The notes under the pieces are model-generated. The model saw nothing but the letters and a program-made list of their open reading frames with translations. It made no database searches and had not been told where the DNA came from. Made by a program: the position numbers and the translations under genes. From Croceivirga lutea (GTDB lineage: Bacteria; Bacteroidota; Bacteroidia; Flavobacteriales; Flavobacteriaceae): a DNA stretch of 64,000 nucleotides. The stretch lies in assembly GCF_014235875.1 (NCBI RefSeq), contig NZ_JACJUK010000005.1, positions 1-64,000 of the forward strand. Reading direction: 5' to 3'. Shown piece by piece: positions 8,996 to 17,021 of this stretch (positions are counted from its first letter, which is position 1; every line of letters starts with the position of its first letter).

Positions 8996-10267
8996 TTATT
9001 TTTTGCTTAAAATTAATTCTTTTAGCAATTGACCAAATCTATACATATCTTCAAAAGAGCAGTAAAAAGGTACTGGTGCTAAACGTATTACATTAGGTTC
9101 TCTCCAATCTACAATAACACCTGCTTTCATTAATTTATCAAAGAGCTCTCTTCCTTCGCCATGTAAAAAGACAGATAGTTGGCAACCTCTTTCTTTTGGG
9201 GTAATAATTTCAAAAACCGTTTCAACCTCCTTATCAATTTCATTTAGAACAAATTCTAAATAACCCGTTAGCAATCGTTGTTTTTGAAGTAACGCAGGCA
9301 TACCAACCTCTTCAAAAAGTTGTAAAGACGCTAAATATGGTGCTAAGGATAAAACTGGCGGATTACTAACTTGCCACGCATCAGCATTTACAGCTGGTTC
9401 AAACTCTGGTTTCATTAAAAAACGTGTTTCTTTTTTGGTTCCCCACCAACCTTCAAAACGAGGAATATCTTCTTTACCAAGATATTTTTCATTGATAAAA
9501 ACGCCAGAAGCATTTCCAGGGCCACTGTTTGTATATTTATAACTACACCAAGCTGCAAAATCAACGTTCCATTTACTTAAGTTGAGTTCAACATTGCCAA
9601 CTGCATGAGCCAAATCCCACCCTACAAATGCACCTTGAGCCTTACCTGCAGCTGTAATGGCTTCCATATCAAAAACCTGACCGTTATAATAATTAACACC
9701 ACCTATTAAGACCAATGCTAACTCATCTCCTACTTCATTAATCTTGTTGAGAATATCTTCTGTTCTCCAAGAATGTTCACCTTCTCTTTTCTTTACTTCA
9801 ACTATTGCTTCTTCAGGATTAAACCCATGAAATTTAACCTGACTATTGAACATATATTGGTCAGAAGGGAAAGCCTTTTCCTCACAAAGAATTTTAAATC
9901 TCTTTTTTGTAGGGCGATAAAAAGACACCATTAAAAAATGAAGGTTAACTGTTAACGTATTCATCACAGAAACCTCTTCTGGCTTTGCTCCTACAATTTT
10001 AGCTAATGGCTTAGCTAACCTTTCATGATAATCCCACCAAGGTTTTTCGGCATAAAAATGACCTTCAACAGCTAATTCTGCCCAATCTTTCATAACCTCA
10101 TCCACATAATCTTTGGCAACTTTAGGTTGTAAACCAAGAGAATTGCCAGTAAAGTAAATTACATCTTTGCTATTTACTTGAGGGTATATAAATTTTTCTC
10201 GATAGCCTTTTAGGGCATCATTTTTATCCATTTCAACTGCAAAACTTAACGTGTTTTCAAAATTCAT
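8996..10267 (-). CDS. kynU: Kynureninase
   Basis: This PLP enzyme cleaves L-kynurenine to anthranilate and alanine (or 3-hydroxykynurenine to 3-hydroxyanthranilate) in tryptophan degradation. The 423 residues match the usual length. The N-terminal FTGNSLGLQPK motif, GWDLAHAVGN with the cofactor-binding Asp, and the Schiff-base lysine in CSYKY (Lys244) are all visible, as is the C-terminal VDWREPNVIRLAP. It lies between a GNAT gene (2-bp gap upstream) and an MFS gene (3-bp gap downstream), giving a short operon. No other kynurenine-pathway gene is in the window. Confidence 0.95.
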   Translation of the reverse strand: MNFENTLSFAVEMDKNDALKGYREKFIYPQVNSKDVIYFTGNSLGLQPKVAKDYVDEVMKDWAELAVEGHFYAEKPWWDYHERLAKPLAKIVGAKPEEVSVMNTLTVNLHFLMVSFYRPTKKRFKILCEEKAFPSDQYMFNSQVKFHGFNPEEAIVEVKKREGEHSWRTEDILNKINEVGDELALVLIGGVNYYNGQVFDMEAITAAGKAQGAFVGWDLAHAVGNVELNLSKWNVDFAAWCSYKYTNSGPGNASGVFINEKYLGKEDIPRFEGWWGTKKETRFLMKPEFEPAVNADAWQVSNPPVLSLAPYLASLQLFEEVGMPALLQKQRLLTGYLEFVLNEIDKEVETVFEIITPKERGCQLSVFLHGEGRELFDKLMKAGVIVDWREPNVIRLAPVPFYCSFEDMYRFGQLLKELILSKK

Positions 10268-10269
10268 TC

Positions 10270-10755
10270 CTAATCATTTAATCGAATTCGCATTTCATTA
10301 ATATGGCTCTTAAAACCACTTTTTTTATAAGCTTTGATAGCAGATAAATTATCTTGATATACCGTTAATCTAACTTCAGTCAAACCTTGGCCTAATGACC
10401 AAATTTTTAATTCTTCTATTAATTTTTGAATTATACCTTTTCCTCTAAACTCAGGTTTGCAATACATAAAACCTAAATACGAATAATCTTCGTGGTCTAG
10501 GTAATGTCTTGCCTTTTTTAGTAAAGCATATCCAGAAGCAACAATTTGGTCTTGAACTTGGGCTACCAAAACTTTTACTTCATTAGTAGCAATATAGGCT
10601 TCTAAATTATAGTAATTTACACGACCTTTTTTAATAGAAGGGTCAAAAGGTCTTTCCGCTTTTATGATTTCTTGTTCAAATTTTAAAAGTACATCCAAAT
10701 CTGCTGCAACTGCATCACGAATGATAAGGTTTTCCATATCACGAAAATAACCCAT
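10270..10755 (-). CDS. GNAT-family N-acetyltransferase
   Basis: The 161-residue protein (or 155 if the internal ATG at 10737, MENLIIRDA, is used) shows the GNAT fold. An N-terminal strand/helix leads to a central VKVLVAQVQDQIVASGYALL strand pair. The acetyl-CoA pyrophosphate loop region follows (YCKPEFRGKGIIQKLIEE, with R-G-K-G in place of the classical Q/RxxGxG/A), then EVRLTVYQDNLSAIKAYKKSGF. The substrate is unknown. It is the first gene of a likely operon with kynU and the MFS permease. Confidence 0.87.
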   Translation of the reverse strand: MGYFRDMENLIIRDAVAADLDVLLKFEQEIIKAERPFDPSIKKGRVNYYNLEAYIATNEVKVLVAQVQDQIVASGYALLKKARHYLDHEDYSYLGFMYCKPEFRGKGIIQKLIEELKIWSLGQGLTEVRLTVYQDNLSAIKAYKKSGFKSHINEMRIRLND

Positions 10756-10783
10756 ATTTGAATTTTCTTTTTAATAATAACGA

Positions 10784-11425
10784 ATGCATTTTTTATCCGC
10801 TGATTTAGAAAATTATATTGCTTTAAATTCTCAAGAGGAACCCGTGCTACTGCAAGAGCTAACCAGAGAAACGCATCTTAAAGTGGTGCAGCCTAGAATG
10901 ATTACTGGTCATCATCAAGGTAGAGTTTTAAGTTTACTTTCAAAAATTCTAGCTCCTAAAAGAATATTAGAGATTGGCACCTACACAGGTTATTCTGCAT
11001 TGTGTTTAGCTGAAGGATTGCCTAAAGACGGAAAATTGCATACTATCGACATCAACGAAGAACTTTTTGATATGCAACGTAACTATTTTGATAAAAGCCC
11101 TTTTGGTAAACAAATAATACAACATGTTGGCGATGCAGTAGATGTTATACCTGCACTAAATGAAACATTCAACTTAGTTTTTATTGATGCTAAAAAGGTA
11201 AACTATGATGCTTATTTTGAGGAGGCTATTAAAAAATGTACAACTGGTAGCATTATACTTTCAGATAATATTTTATGGTCAGGTAAAGTGGTTGAACCGT
11301 TGATTAAATCAGATAAAGCTACTGAAACCTTACTAGCTTATAACAAAAAACTAGCTACTGATAAGCGCTTAGAAACAGTAATTTTACCTATTAGAGATGG
11401 GTTAACCTTAAGTAGGGTCTTGTAA
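10784..11425 (+). CDS. O-methyltransferase (caffeoyl-CoA OMT-like, class I SAM)
   Basis: The 213-residue protein has the SAM-binding motif ILEIGTYTGYSALCLAEGL, the acidic motif TIDINEEL, and FIDAKKVNYDAYFEEA followed by SDNILWSGKV. These are the marks of the Methyltransf_3 family, Mg2+-dependent O-methyltransferases acting on catechol-like or tRNA hydroxyuridine substrates (TrmR-like). The exact acceptor is not evident. It is divergent from the GNAT gene, with only 28 bp between starts. Its 3' end overlaps the convergent PAP2 gene by 18 bp. Confidence 0.9.
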   Translation: MHFLSADLENYIALNSQEEPVLLQELTRETHLKVVQPRMITGHHQGRVLSLLSKILAPKRILEIGTYTGYSALCLAEGLPKDGKLHTIDINEELFDMQRNYFDKSPFGKQIIQHVGDAVDVIPALNETFNLVFIDAKKVNYDAYFEEAIKKCTTGSIILSDNILWSGKVVEPLIKSDKATETLLAYNKKLATDKRLETVILPIRDGLTLSRVL

Positions 11426-11992
11426 CTCTTTTTGGTCTAAACGGTATTTGGCTACATAATTAAAAAGCATATAAATGCCAATTGCTGAAGCTATACCCAC
11501 CAATGCGCCAACTATTAAATCCACAGGGTAATGTACGCCAACATATATTCTACTTAACGAAAAAATAAAAGGCCAAATAAAAATAGTAATAGACCATTTA
11601 AACTGTTTTCTCAAAAATAAATAGACTATTGTAGCTACCGCAAATGAACTAGAAGCATGACCAGAAAAGAAACTATAATCTGTTGGGGATTTAAGTATTC
11701 GAATTAAAGAATTTATATCTTCATTATTATTAGGTCTTAATCTTGCCACCCACTCTTTTACAACCATGGTTAATAGCATAATAAATACAACCAAAAAAAC
11801 AACTACAATAACTCTATTAATTGCTTGATGGCGGGGAAACTTAATAAAGAAGAAAACAATGATAAAGATAAAAAGTGGAGTCCAAGTAGAAATCTCAGTG
11901 ATTATAGACCAGAAAGAATCATATTCTTCAATACCAAGACTATTTAAATAAATAAACGCCTGTCTATCCCATTCTCTAAGGTCATCAAACAT
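11408..11992 (-). CDS. PAP2-family membrane phosphatase
   Basis: The 194-residue protein has about five to six transmembrane helices and the three PAP2 signature motifs: KEWVARLRPN (motif 1, a KxxxxxxRP form), SFFSGHASSSFA (motif 2, PSGH-like, catalytic His) and SRIYVGVHYPVDLIVG (motif 3, SRxxxxxHxxxD). Such enzymes dephosphorylate undecaprenyl pyrophosphate, phosphatidic acid or related lipids at the outer face of the inner membrane. It lies 7 bp downstream of tatA and probably shares its transcript. Its last 18 bp overlap the O-methyltransferase gene. Confidence 0.92.
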   Translation of the reverse strand: MFDDLREWDRQAFIYLNSLGIEEYDSFWSIITEISTWTPLFIFIIVFFFIKFPRHQAINRVIVVVFLVVFIMLLTMVVKEWVARLRPNNNEDINSLIRILKSPTDYSFFSGHASSSFAVATIVYLFLRKQFKWSITIFIWPFIFSLSRIYVGVHYPVDLIVGALVGIASAIGIYMLFNYVAKYRLDQKELQDPT

Positions 11993-11999
11993 AGTGAAC

Positions 12000-12278
12000 T
12001 TATTTTGCGCCGCGCTTGATTGTACCCGTAACTTCTTCTACATTTTTTTTAACATCATCAATTTCTTTTTTGATGTCTTTTGTGAAGTCAGTGTTCAACC
12101 CTTGCTTATCAGCGCTGTTTTGAATTTCTCTTTTAATATCATCTGTTGCATCTCTCAACTGTCTCATGCCCTTACCTAAACCTTTAGCAATACCCGGCAA
12201 TTTATCTGCACCAAATACCATTACTACTATAAATAGTATAAAAAATATTTCTGCTCCACTGATAAATAAAAAATTCAT
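12000..12278 (-). CDS. tatA: Twin-arginine translocase subunit TatA/TatE family
   Basis: A 92-residue protein: one N-terminal transmembrane helix (FLFISGAEIFFILFIVVMVF), the FG hinge, then an amphipathic helix (KLPGIAKGLGKGMRQLRDA) and a charged tail. This is the TatA/B layout for export of folded proteins. I chose ATG 12278 over the upstream TTG at 12284 because a -7 box at 12282-12289 overlaps the TTG. TatB and TatC are not nearby; many Bacteroidota encode TatA and TatC apart. A Tat-type signal occurs on the M15 peptidase at 22215. Confidence 0.9.
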   Translation of the reverse strand: MNFLFISGAEIFFILFIVVMVFGADKLPGIAKGLGKGMRQLRDATDDIKREIQNSADKQGLNTDFTKDIKKEIDDVKKNVEEVTGTIKRGAK

Positions 12279-12281
12279 ACA

Positions 12282-12289
12282 CAAATATA
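12282..12289 (-). promoter_or_regulatory. -7 element TATATTTG for tatA
   Basis: On the minus strand this reads TATATTTG and ends 3 bp before the ATG at 12278, so the tatA transcript from this promoter would be almost leaderless. No good -33 TTTG at normal spacing was found. Confidence 0.45.
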
Positions 12290-12310
12290 GCCTAAGTTAA
12301 AGTCAATAAA

Positions 12311-12338
12311 AAAACCCTAACAAAACTGTTAGGGTTTT
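12311..12338 (-). terminator. Intrinsic terminator after the M1 peptidase gene
   Basis: A long stem AAAACCCTAACA pairs with TGTTAGGGTTTT around a 4-nt loop, with T-runs on both sides depending on strand. It sits between the M1 peptidase stop (12359) and the tatA start, so it separates the two transcripts. Confidence 0.85.
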
Positions 12339-12358
12339 TAACAAGATAAAGGTATGTA

Positions 12359-14677
12359 TTATCCTTTCACTTTTTCTTTAAACTGGTCAAAATCTGATTT
12401 TTGTTCTTCTTTTGGCCAAGCATTATTTGTAGTATCAATATCTGCAGTTTCTAATTTAGGGTCAACTACGATACCAACTAATTCTTTTTCTGAAGAAACT
12501 ACTCTTTTTACTTCGCTATCATTTTTTCTCCAAATTTCTGGAGGATAGGTAACACTTTCAGTTGAACCATCTGCATAGGTATATTCTACAATTAAAGGCA
12601 TAGGAATACCGCCCGGTTTGTCGAAGGTAACTTCATAAAAATACTTTGGCTCTTTTACCTTAGCTCTTTCATCAGCAGACATATTATCCATCATAAATTC
12701 CTTTAAATTTTGAGAAACTTCTGAGGGTGATTTTCCTTTTAAATCTTCACTATAGTCTTCACTACCTTCTTCAGCTAAATATACCAATGGTGGTAAGTCA
12801 GCTTCCGTTAGGTTTCTAGCGGCCATATACTCTTCCATTTGCTTTGTTGGCTTGTTAGATACGTAATACTTTTTAACATCTTTTACGCCAATATCTACAT
12901 AATCAGTAGTGTAAAACCAAGACCTCCAGAACCAATCTAAATCAACAGCTGATGCGTCTTCCATTGTTCTGAAGAAATCTTCTGGCGTTGGGTGTTTAAA
13001 CATCCAACGCTGCGCATAGGTTTTAAAGGCATGGTCAAATAATTCTTTACCCATTACTGTTTCTCTTAAAATGTTTAGTGCAGTTGCCGGTTTACCATAG
13101 GCATTAGGACCTAAGCTGTAAACATTTTCTGGGTTAGACATAATAGGTGAAATATAATCTTGGTCACCAGACATGTAAGGAACAATTTTTGAAGGCTCTC
13201 CTCTTCTAGACGGGTACTTTTCGTTAGGCGCTATAGCCGCAGGAAAATTATCTCCGAATTCTTGCTCAGTTAGGAACTGCATAAAGGTATCTAAACCTTC
13301 ATCCATCCATCCCCATTGACGCTCATCTGAATTCACAATCATTGGAAAATAGTTGTGACCAACTTCATGAATGATAACACTTATCATACCGTATTTCATT
13401 CTATCAGATACGGTGCCGTCTTCATTAGGTCTACCGTAGTTAAAGCAAATCATTGGATACTCCATACCAATTTGCTTAGCATTTACAGATATAGCTTTGT
13501 TGTACGGATAGTCAAAGGTGTATTTAGAATATGTTTGTAACGTTTGAACAACCGCTTTGGTTGAGAACTCTTCCCAAAGTGGGTTTCCTTCTTTTGGATA
13601 TAAAGAAACTGCCATTACATCACGGTTACCCATTTTTACCGCTTGCGCATCCATAATATATTTTCTTGATGAAGCAAAAGCAAAATCACGAACAGGTGCG
13701 TTAGCTTCTGTTTTAAACTTCCAAGTTTTTTTCTTTTCTGAGAAAGAAGATTCTTTGGCTGTTGCCTCTTCTTGAGTTACGATAATAACAGGCTTGTCAT
13801 AAGACTTAATGGCCTGCTCGTAACGCTTCATCATATCTTTGGTGAAAACGTCTTTTCTATTTTGTAAAACGCCTGTAGCATCAACAATATGGTCTGCGGG
13901 AACGGTGATGTTTACTTCATAATCACCAAATGGGAGCGCAAATTCTCCATTACCCCAAAATTGATGGTTTTGCCATCCTTCAACATCACTATAGTGTGCC
14001 ATTCTTGGGAAAAACTGAGCAATGGTGTAGTCACGATTACCATCACCTGGGTAGTATTCATAACCAGAACGACCGCCATCATCTGGACGATTGTTAATGT
14101 TATACCACCATTTTACTGAGAAAGTAACACTTTCTTTACTCATTAATGGTTTTGGCAAATCTATACGCATCATTGTTTGATTGATGGTGTATGGTAAATT
14201 TTTACCATTAGCATCTTTAACCCACTCAATGTTAAATCCGCCATCAAAAGATTCGGTTACATAAGTTGTAGCAAAAGTGCTCGCTTGATAAGCAAAATTT
14301 ACCCCATTACCATTACGTAGTGGCGACTTAGAATCTTTAGCTCGTACGTTTTGATCTAACTGTAACCAAAGAAATTCTAAGTTGTCAGGAGAATTATTGA
14401 TATAGGTAATAGTTTCTTCTCCATATAATTTTGTGTTTTTATCATCCAACTCAATATCCATTTTATAATTGGCTTGTTGTTGGTAATAATCAGGACCAGG
14501 AGCACCAGAAGCCGAACGATACGTATTTGGCGTTGAAAACTCTTGATACATTTGCCTAAACTTACTTTGGTTGGTGTGGCCAGGTTTACGTTCTTCTTTC
14601 TGAGCTTCTTCTTGAGCATAACCCAGTGCAGCAAAGAGGAACAATACTGCTGCAAAGCAGGTAGATAATCTCTTCAT
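12359..14677 (-). CDS. Secreted M1-family metallopeptidase
   Basis: The 772-residue protein has a signal peptide (cleavage near LGYA-QEE) and an M1 aminopeptidase-like beta domain. Its zinc site is HEVGHN at 437-442 with the third ligand Glu460 in WMDEGLD, the exact HExxH-18-E spacing of clan MA gluzincins. Residues after about 640 are a flavobacterial extension that includes an LPPLVYLAEEGSEDYSEDL segment (shown in part). No T9SS C-terminal domain is seen, so periplasmic or outer-membrane-associated location is likely. It is last in a same-strand run with a DUF6702-like gene and two carboxypeptidase-regulatory-domain genes. It probably trims peptides; the substrate is unknown. Confidence 0.92.
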   Translation of the reverse strand: MKRLSTCFAAVLFLFAALGYAQEEAQKEERKPGHTNQSKFRQMYQEFSTPNTYRSASGAPGPDYYQQQANYKMDIELDDKNTKLYGEETITYINNSPDNLEFLWLQLDQNVRAKDSKSPLRNGNGVNFAYQASTFATTYVTESFDGGFNIEWVKDANGKNLPYTINQTMMRIDLPKPLMSKESVTFSVKWWYNINNRPDDGGRSGYEYYPGDGNRDYTIAQFFPRMAHYSDVEGWQNHQFWGNGEFALPFGDYEVNITVPADHIVDATGVLQNRKDVFTKDMMKRYEQAIKSYDKPVIIVTQEEATAKESSFSEKKKTWKFKTEANAPVRDFAFASSRKYIMDAQAVKMGNRDVMAVSLYPKEGNPLWEEFSTKAVVQTLQTYSKYTFDYPYNKAISVNAKQIGMEYPMICFNYGRPNEDGTVSDRMKYGMISVIIHEVGHNYFPMIVNSDERQWGWMDEGLDTFMQFLTEQEFGDNFPAAIAPNEKYPSRRGEPSKIVPYMSGDQDYISPIMSNPENVYSLGPNAYGKPATALNILRETVMGKELFDHAFKTYAQRWMFKHPTPEDFFRTMEDASAVDLDWFWRSWFYTTDYVDIGVKDVKKYYVSNKPTKQMEEYMAARNLTEADLPPLVYLAEEGSEDYSEDLKGKSPSEVSQNLKEFMMDNMSADERAKVKEPKYFYEVTFDKPGGIPMPLIVEYTYADGSTESVTYPPEIWRKNDSEVKRVVSSEKELVGIVVDPKLETADIDTTNNAWPKEEQKSDFDQFKEKVKG

Positions 14678-14738
14678 TTTAAAATTGATTTTTTCGATTT
14701 AGCAAAATACCTTTTTTTAACGTAATGCTAACTTAGCG

Positions 14739-15245
14739 TTATAAGTTTAACATTCCTTTAGCATCGTTCTTTGTGAGTACAAAACTTCTTTTATTGTCAC
14801 CCCATTTTAAATGAACAATATTCTTTTGTTCTTCGTACAAATCGGTCAGAATTTCATTTTGAATGCTAAGTGATTTGGCATTTTTAAATCCACTTTGTTC
14901 AAATTCTAGATAACAAATAACAACATCAACATCATACTTTTTACCTATGAAATTGAATGCAACAGGCTGACCATCAATACGTATTACAAATTTAGAGCGA
15001 AGATATTTTTCAATGTAGAAATCAGCTAGTTTTGCTTCATCTTTTGTATCTAATTGGGCTTCAATCTCGTAACGCTCTTTTAGCAAATCTTCTAAATCAT
15101 CTATAAAAACTCTAGTTTTAACTTGTAACGCATCTGTCTCTTCAGCATAAGATATGTTAGTTACACTAACATAAAACTTGTGCGCTGCAAAACTTAACAA
15201 AAGTGGAAGTACAATAAATAGACTCCATTTTAAATTTCTTCTCAT
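14739..15245 (-). CDS. DUF6702-like exported protein
   Basis: The 168-residue protein has a signal anchor/signal peptide (SLFIVLPLLLSFAAHKFYVS) and the AHKFYVSVTNISYAEETDALQ pattern (quoted in part) I associate with the DUF6702 family. A beta-rich body follows with IRIDGQPVAFNFIGKKYD and a conserved HLKWGDNKRSFVLTK end. The function is unknown. It lies 61 bp upstream of the M1 peptidase and 29 bp downstream of a carboxypeptidase-like gene, suggesting a co-transcribed envelope cluster. Family recognition is from memory of the motif. Confidence 0.78.
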   Translation of the reverse strand: MRRNLKWSLFIVLPLLLSFAAHKFYVSVTNISYAEETDALQVKTRVFIDDLEDLLKERYEIEAQLDTKDEAKLADFYIEKYLRSKFVIRIDGQPVAFNFIGKKYDVDVVICYLEFEQSGFKNAKSLSIQNEILTDLYEEQKNIVHLKWGDNKRSFVLTKNDAKGMLNL

Positions 15246-15274
15246 AATAGATTTTAAACAAGTATTATTCCAAT

Positions 15275-16117
15275 TTAATCTAAACCGTTATTTTCTCGAT
15301 ACAATTTACTTTTATACATCAAAAATTCCCAAAGTTTTAATTCATCTTCTAACCTTACTAAACTCTGAAATTGCTGGTCAACCTCACAGTAATACATAAA
15401 ATCATTAATTCTATCTTTTGGTATTTTTAATTCTGCTAAAAAAAGTGAATCTATAATTGCATTTTGTACTGCCAGGGTTTGTGCTGATTTTTTTTCTAAG
15501 GCAACTCGTTTTTTAAGCATTTTGGTTCTACCAGAAATGGCATTGATAATTGGGTTTAATCCAACTCGCAACGGATTTCTCAACGTATACATACCTGTAG
15601 CGGCCTCTTGTAGTTGACGCTCGCTCTGGGTAGGTATTTTTGCTTCTGCGTTTGGTAAACCTAAACTTTCTGCGGTTACAGGCTTAACGTTTAATTGTTG
15701 CATATCTGTACCTAAATTACCCGTGAGATTATAAGGTTGCACCACAACCTCTCTAAGCTCGTTGACAAAGGGTTGCATTGGAACAATGACAAAAGACAAT
15801 TGATAGATTTCTTTACTTACCGGCAAGGTTTTGCGCCTTAATTGTACAGCAGAAAAGACCAGTGTATCACCAACGGCCACTTCTATAGAAAATTTACCTT
15901 CAAAATTGGTAATCGCGGCTTTTTCAGAACTAATATTCTGAACTGCTATCCCGGTAACATCTTCACCAGCAGCATCTACCCTACCATTTACTATTTTGGT
16001 TGGATTTTGTTGCGAAAAACTTACTGTTAGGGTAAAGCAAAGAAAACAACTAATCTTCCAATTCAGCCATGAAGTTTTTGCTTTCGGTAACCAAAAAATC
16101 AAGCAATTGGAACTCAT
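15275..16117 (-). CDS. Carboxypeptidase-like regulatory domain protein (downstream paralog)
   Basis: The 280-residue protein carries a CarboxypepD_reg-like beta sandwich near residues 40-115 (NGRVDAAGEDVTGIAVQN, FEGKFSIEVAVGDTLVFSAV). A helical region without a TonB-dependent barrel follows. It is paralogous to the next gene upstream: the C-termini align (LKIPKDRINDFMYYC against LKLPQDKIDAFLYYV). The only in-frame ATG, 16117, makes it overlap its neighbour by 68 bp and puts 20 odd residues before a signal-like stretch (ISCFLCFTLTVSFSQQ). A start at a non-ATG codon near 16057 is possible but not proven. Function unknown. Confidence 0.78.
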   Translation of the reverse strand: MSSNCLIFWLPKAKTSWLNWKISCFLCFTLTVSFSQQNPTKIVNGRVDAAGEDVTGIAVQNISSEKAAITNFEGKFSIEVAVGDTLVFSAVQLRRKTLPVSKEIYQLSFVIVPMQPFVNELREVVVQPYNLTGNLGTDMQQLNVKPVTAESLGLPNAEAKIPTQSERQLQEAATGMYTLRNPLRVGLNPIINAISGRTKMLKKRVALEKKSAQTLAVQNAIIDSLFLAELKIPKDRINDFMYYCEVDQQFQSLVRLEDELKLWEFLMYKSKLYRENNGLD

Positions 16118-16790
16118 TTTCTTTTTTCAACAAGGTTCTAGAAGGCACCCTTTCATCAACATAATATAAAAAGGCATCAATTTTATCTTGAGGTAATTTT
16201 AAATCTACCATAAAAAATTCATCGTCGTATACACTACGTAATACTTGGCTCACTTTTAAAGTAATTGTTTCCCCTTCAGCAGAATTTTGACCTTTAAATA
16301 TGGCTTTAAAAATGTTCACAAAATTAATTCGCCCTTCAATACGCTCATTTTGCGAAAGTTGCGCAACATTTTTTACCTCGGTAGAACGGTCAATTTCATA
16401 TTCAAATTCTTTAAATTCTTCATTTTTAACCTCCAAAAATTTTTCTTGATTTTCAGGGCTTACTACGACCTCATCCAGCTCCCTTACACGTTCTTCAACC
16501 TCAACAACTAATCTGTTATTTTTTAAAATCTCGGGAGTAATTTTAACCACTTTTAATTGGTAATTTACTGCTGCAAAAACAAGCTCATCACCCTCTTTAA
16601 CCTCAATAGCAAACCTACCGTCTTCACCTGTAATGGTAGAAAGTTCAGCGGTTGAGTTCACCACATATTCGTTTGGTACATTGGTATTTCTGTAAAGCAC
16701 TTGCCCTCTTAATAATTGCCGTTGTTCTGTTTGTGCAAAAACGGTTGAACAAGTGATTAAAAGAACAAGAAAAACGTAAAATTTTTGCAT
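16050..16790 (-). CDS. Carboxypeptidase-like regulatory domain protein (upstream paralog)
   Basis: The 246-residue protein has a signal peptide (MQKFYVFLVLLITCSTVFAQ). A CarboxypepD_reg-like domain spans about 25-105 (GQVLYRNTNVPNEYVVNS, GRFAIEVKEGDELVFAAV), followed by a charged helical region. There is no plug or barrel, so it is not a SusC-type receptor. It shares its whole layout with the downstream paralog and is first in a four-gene run ending with the M1 peptidase. Its role is unknown; an envelope role is inferred from the signal peptide and neighbours. Confidence 0.82.
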   Translation of the reverse strand: MQKFYVFLVLLITCSTVFAQTEQRQLLRGQVLYRNTNVPNEYVVNSTAELSTITGEDGRFAIEVKEGDELVFAAVNYQLKVVKITPEILKNNRLVVEVEERVRELDEVVVSPENQEKFLEVKNEEFKEFEYEIDRSTEVKNVAQLSQNERIEGRINFVNIFKAIFKGQNSAEGETITLKVSQVLRSVYDDEFFMVDLKLPQDKIDAFLYYVDERVPSRTLLKKENEFQLLDFLVTESKNFMAELED

Positions 16791-17021
16791 TTTTTTATAA
16801 TGTATTCGTAAAGAAACTTGAACCCAAGCACTTAAAAAAGTAGTAGGGTTGTAAACTTTTGTTAATTATTCAAATAGTCTGATTTCAAAAATCGCACCAA
16901 ATTAGTGTAAATACCCTTTCATTTCATCTAATCTGTTAGTCATTTTACCGTATAATGTTCGGTTTGTCAGGTGATAAAGTTACTTTTGTTTTTAGTGCGA
17001 AAATTTTTATACCGCCCTTTT

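Noticed and set aside
11994-12179. Plus-strand frame of 61 codons
   Set aside because: It is antisense to tatA, which has clear TatA features.
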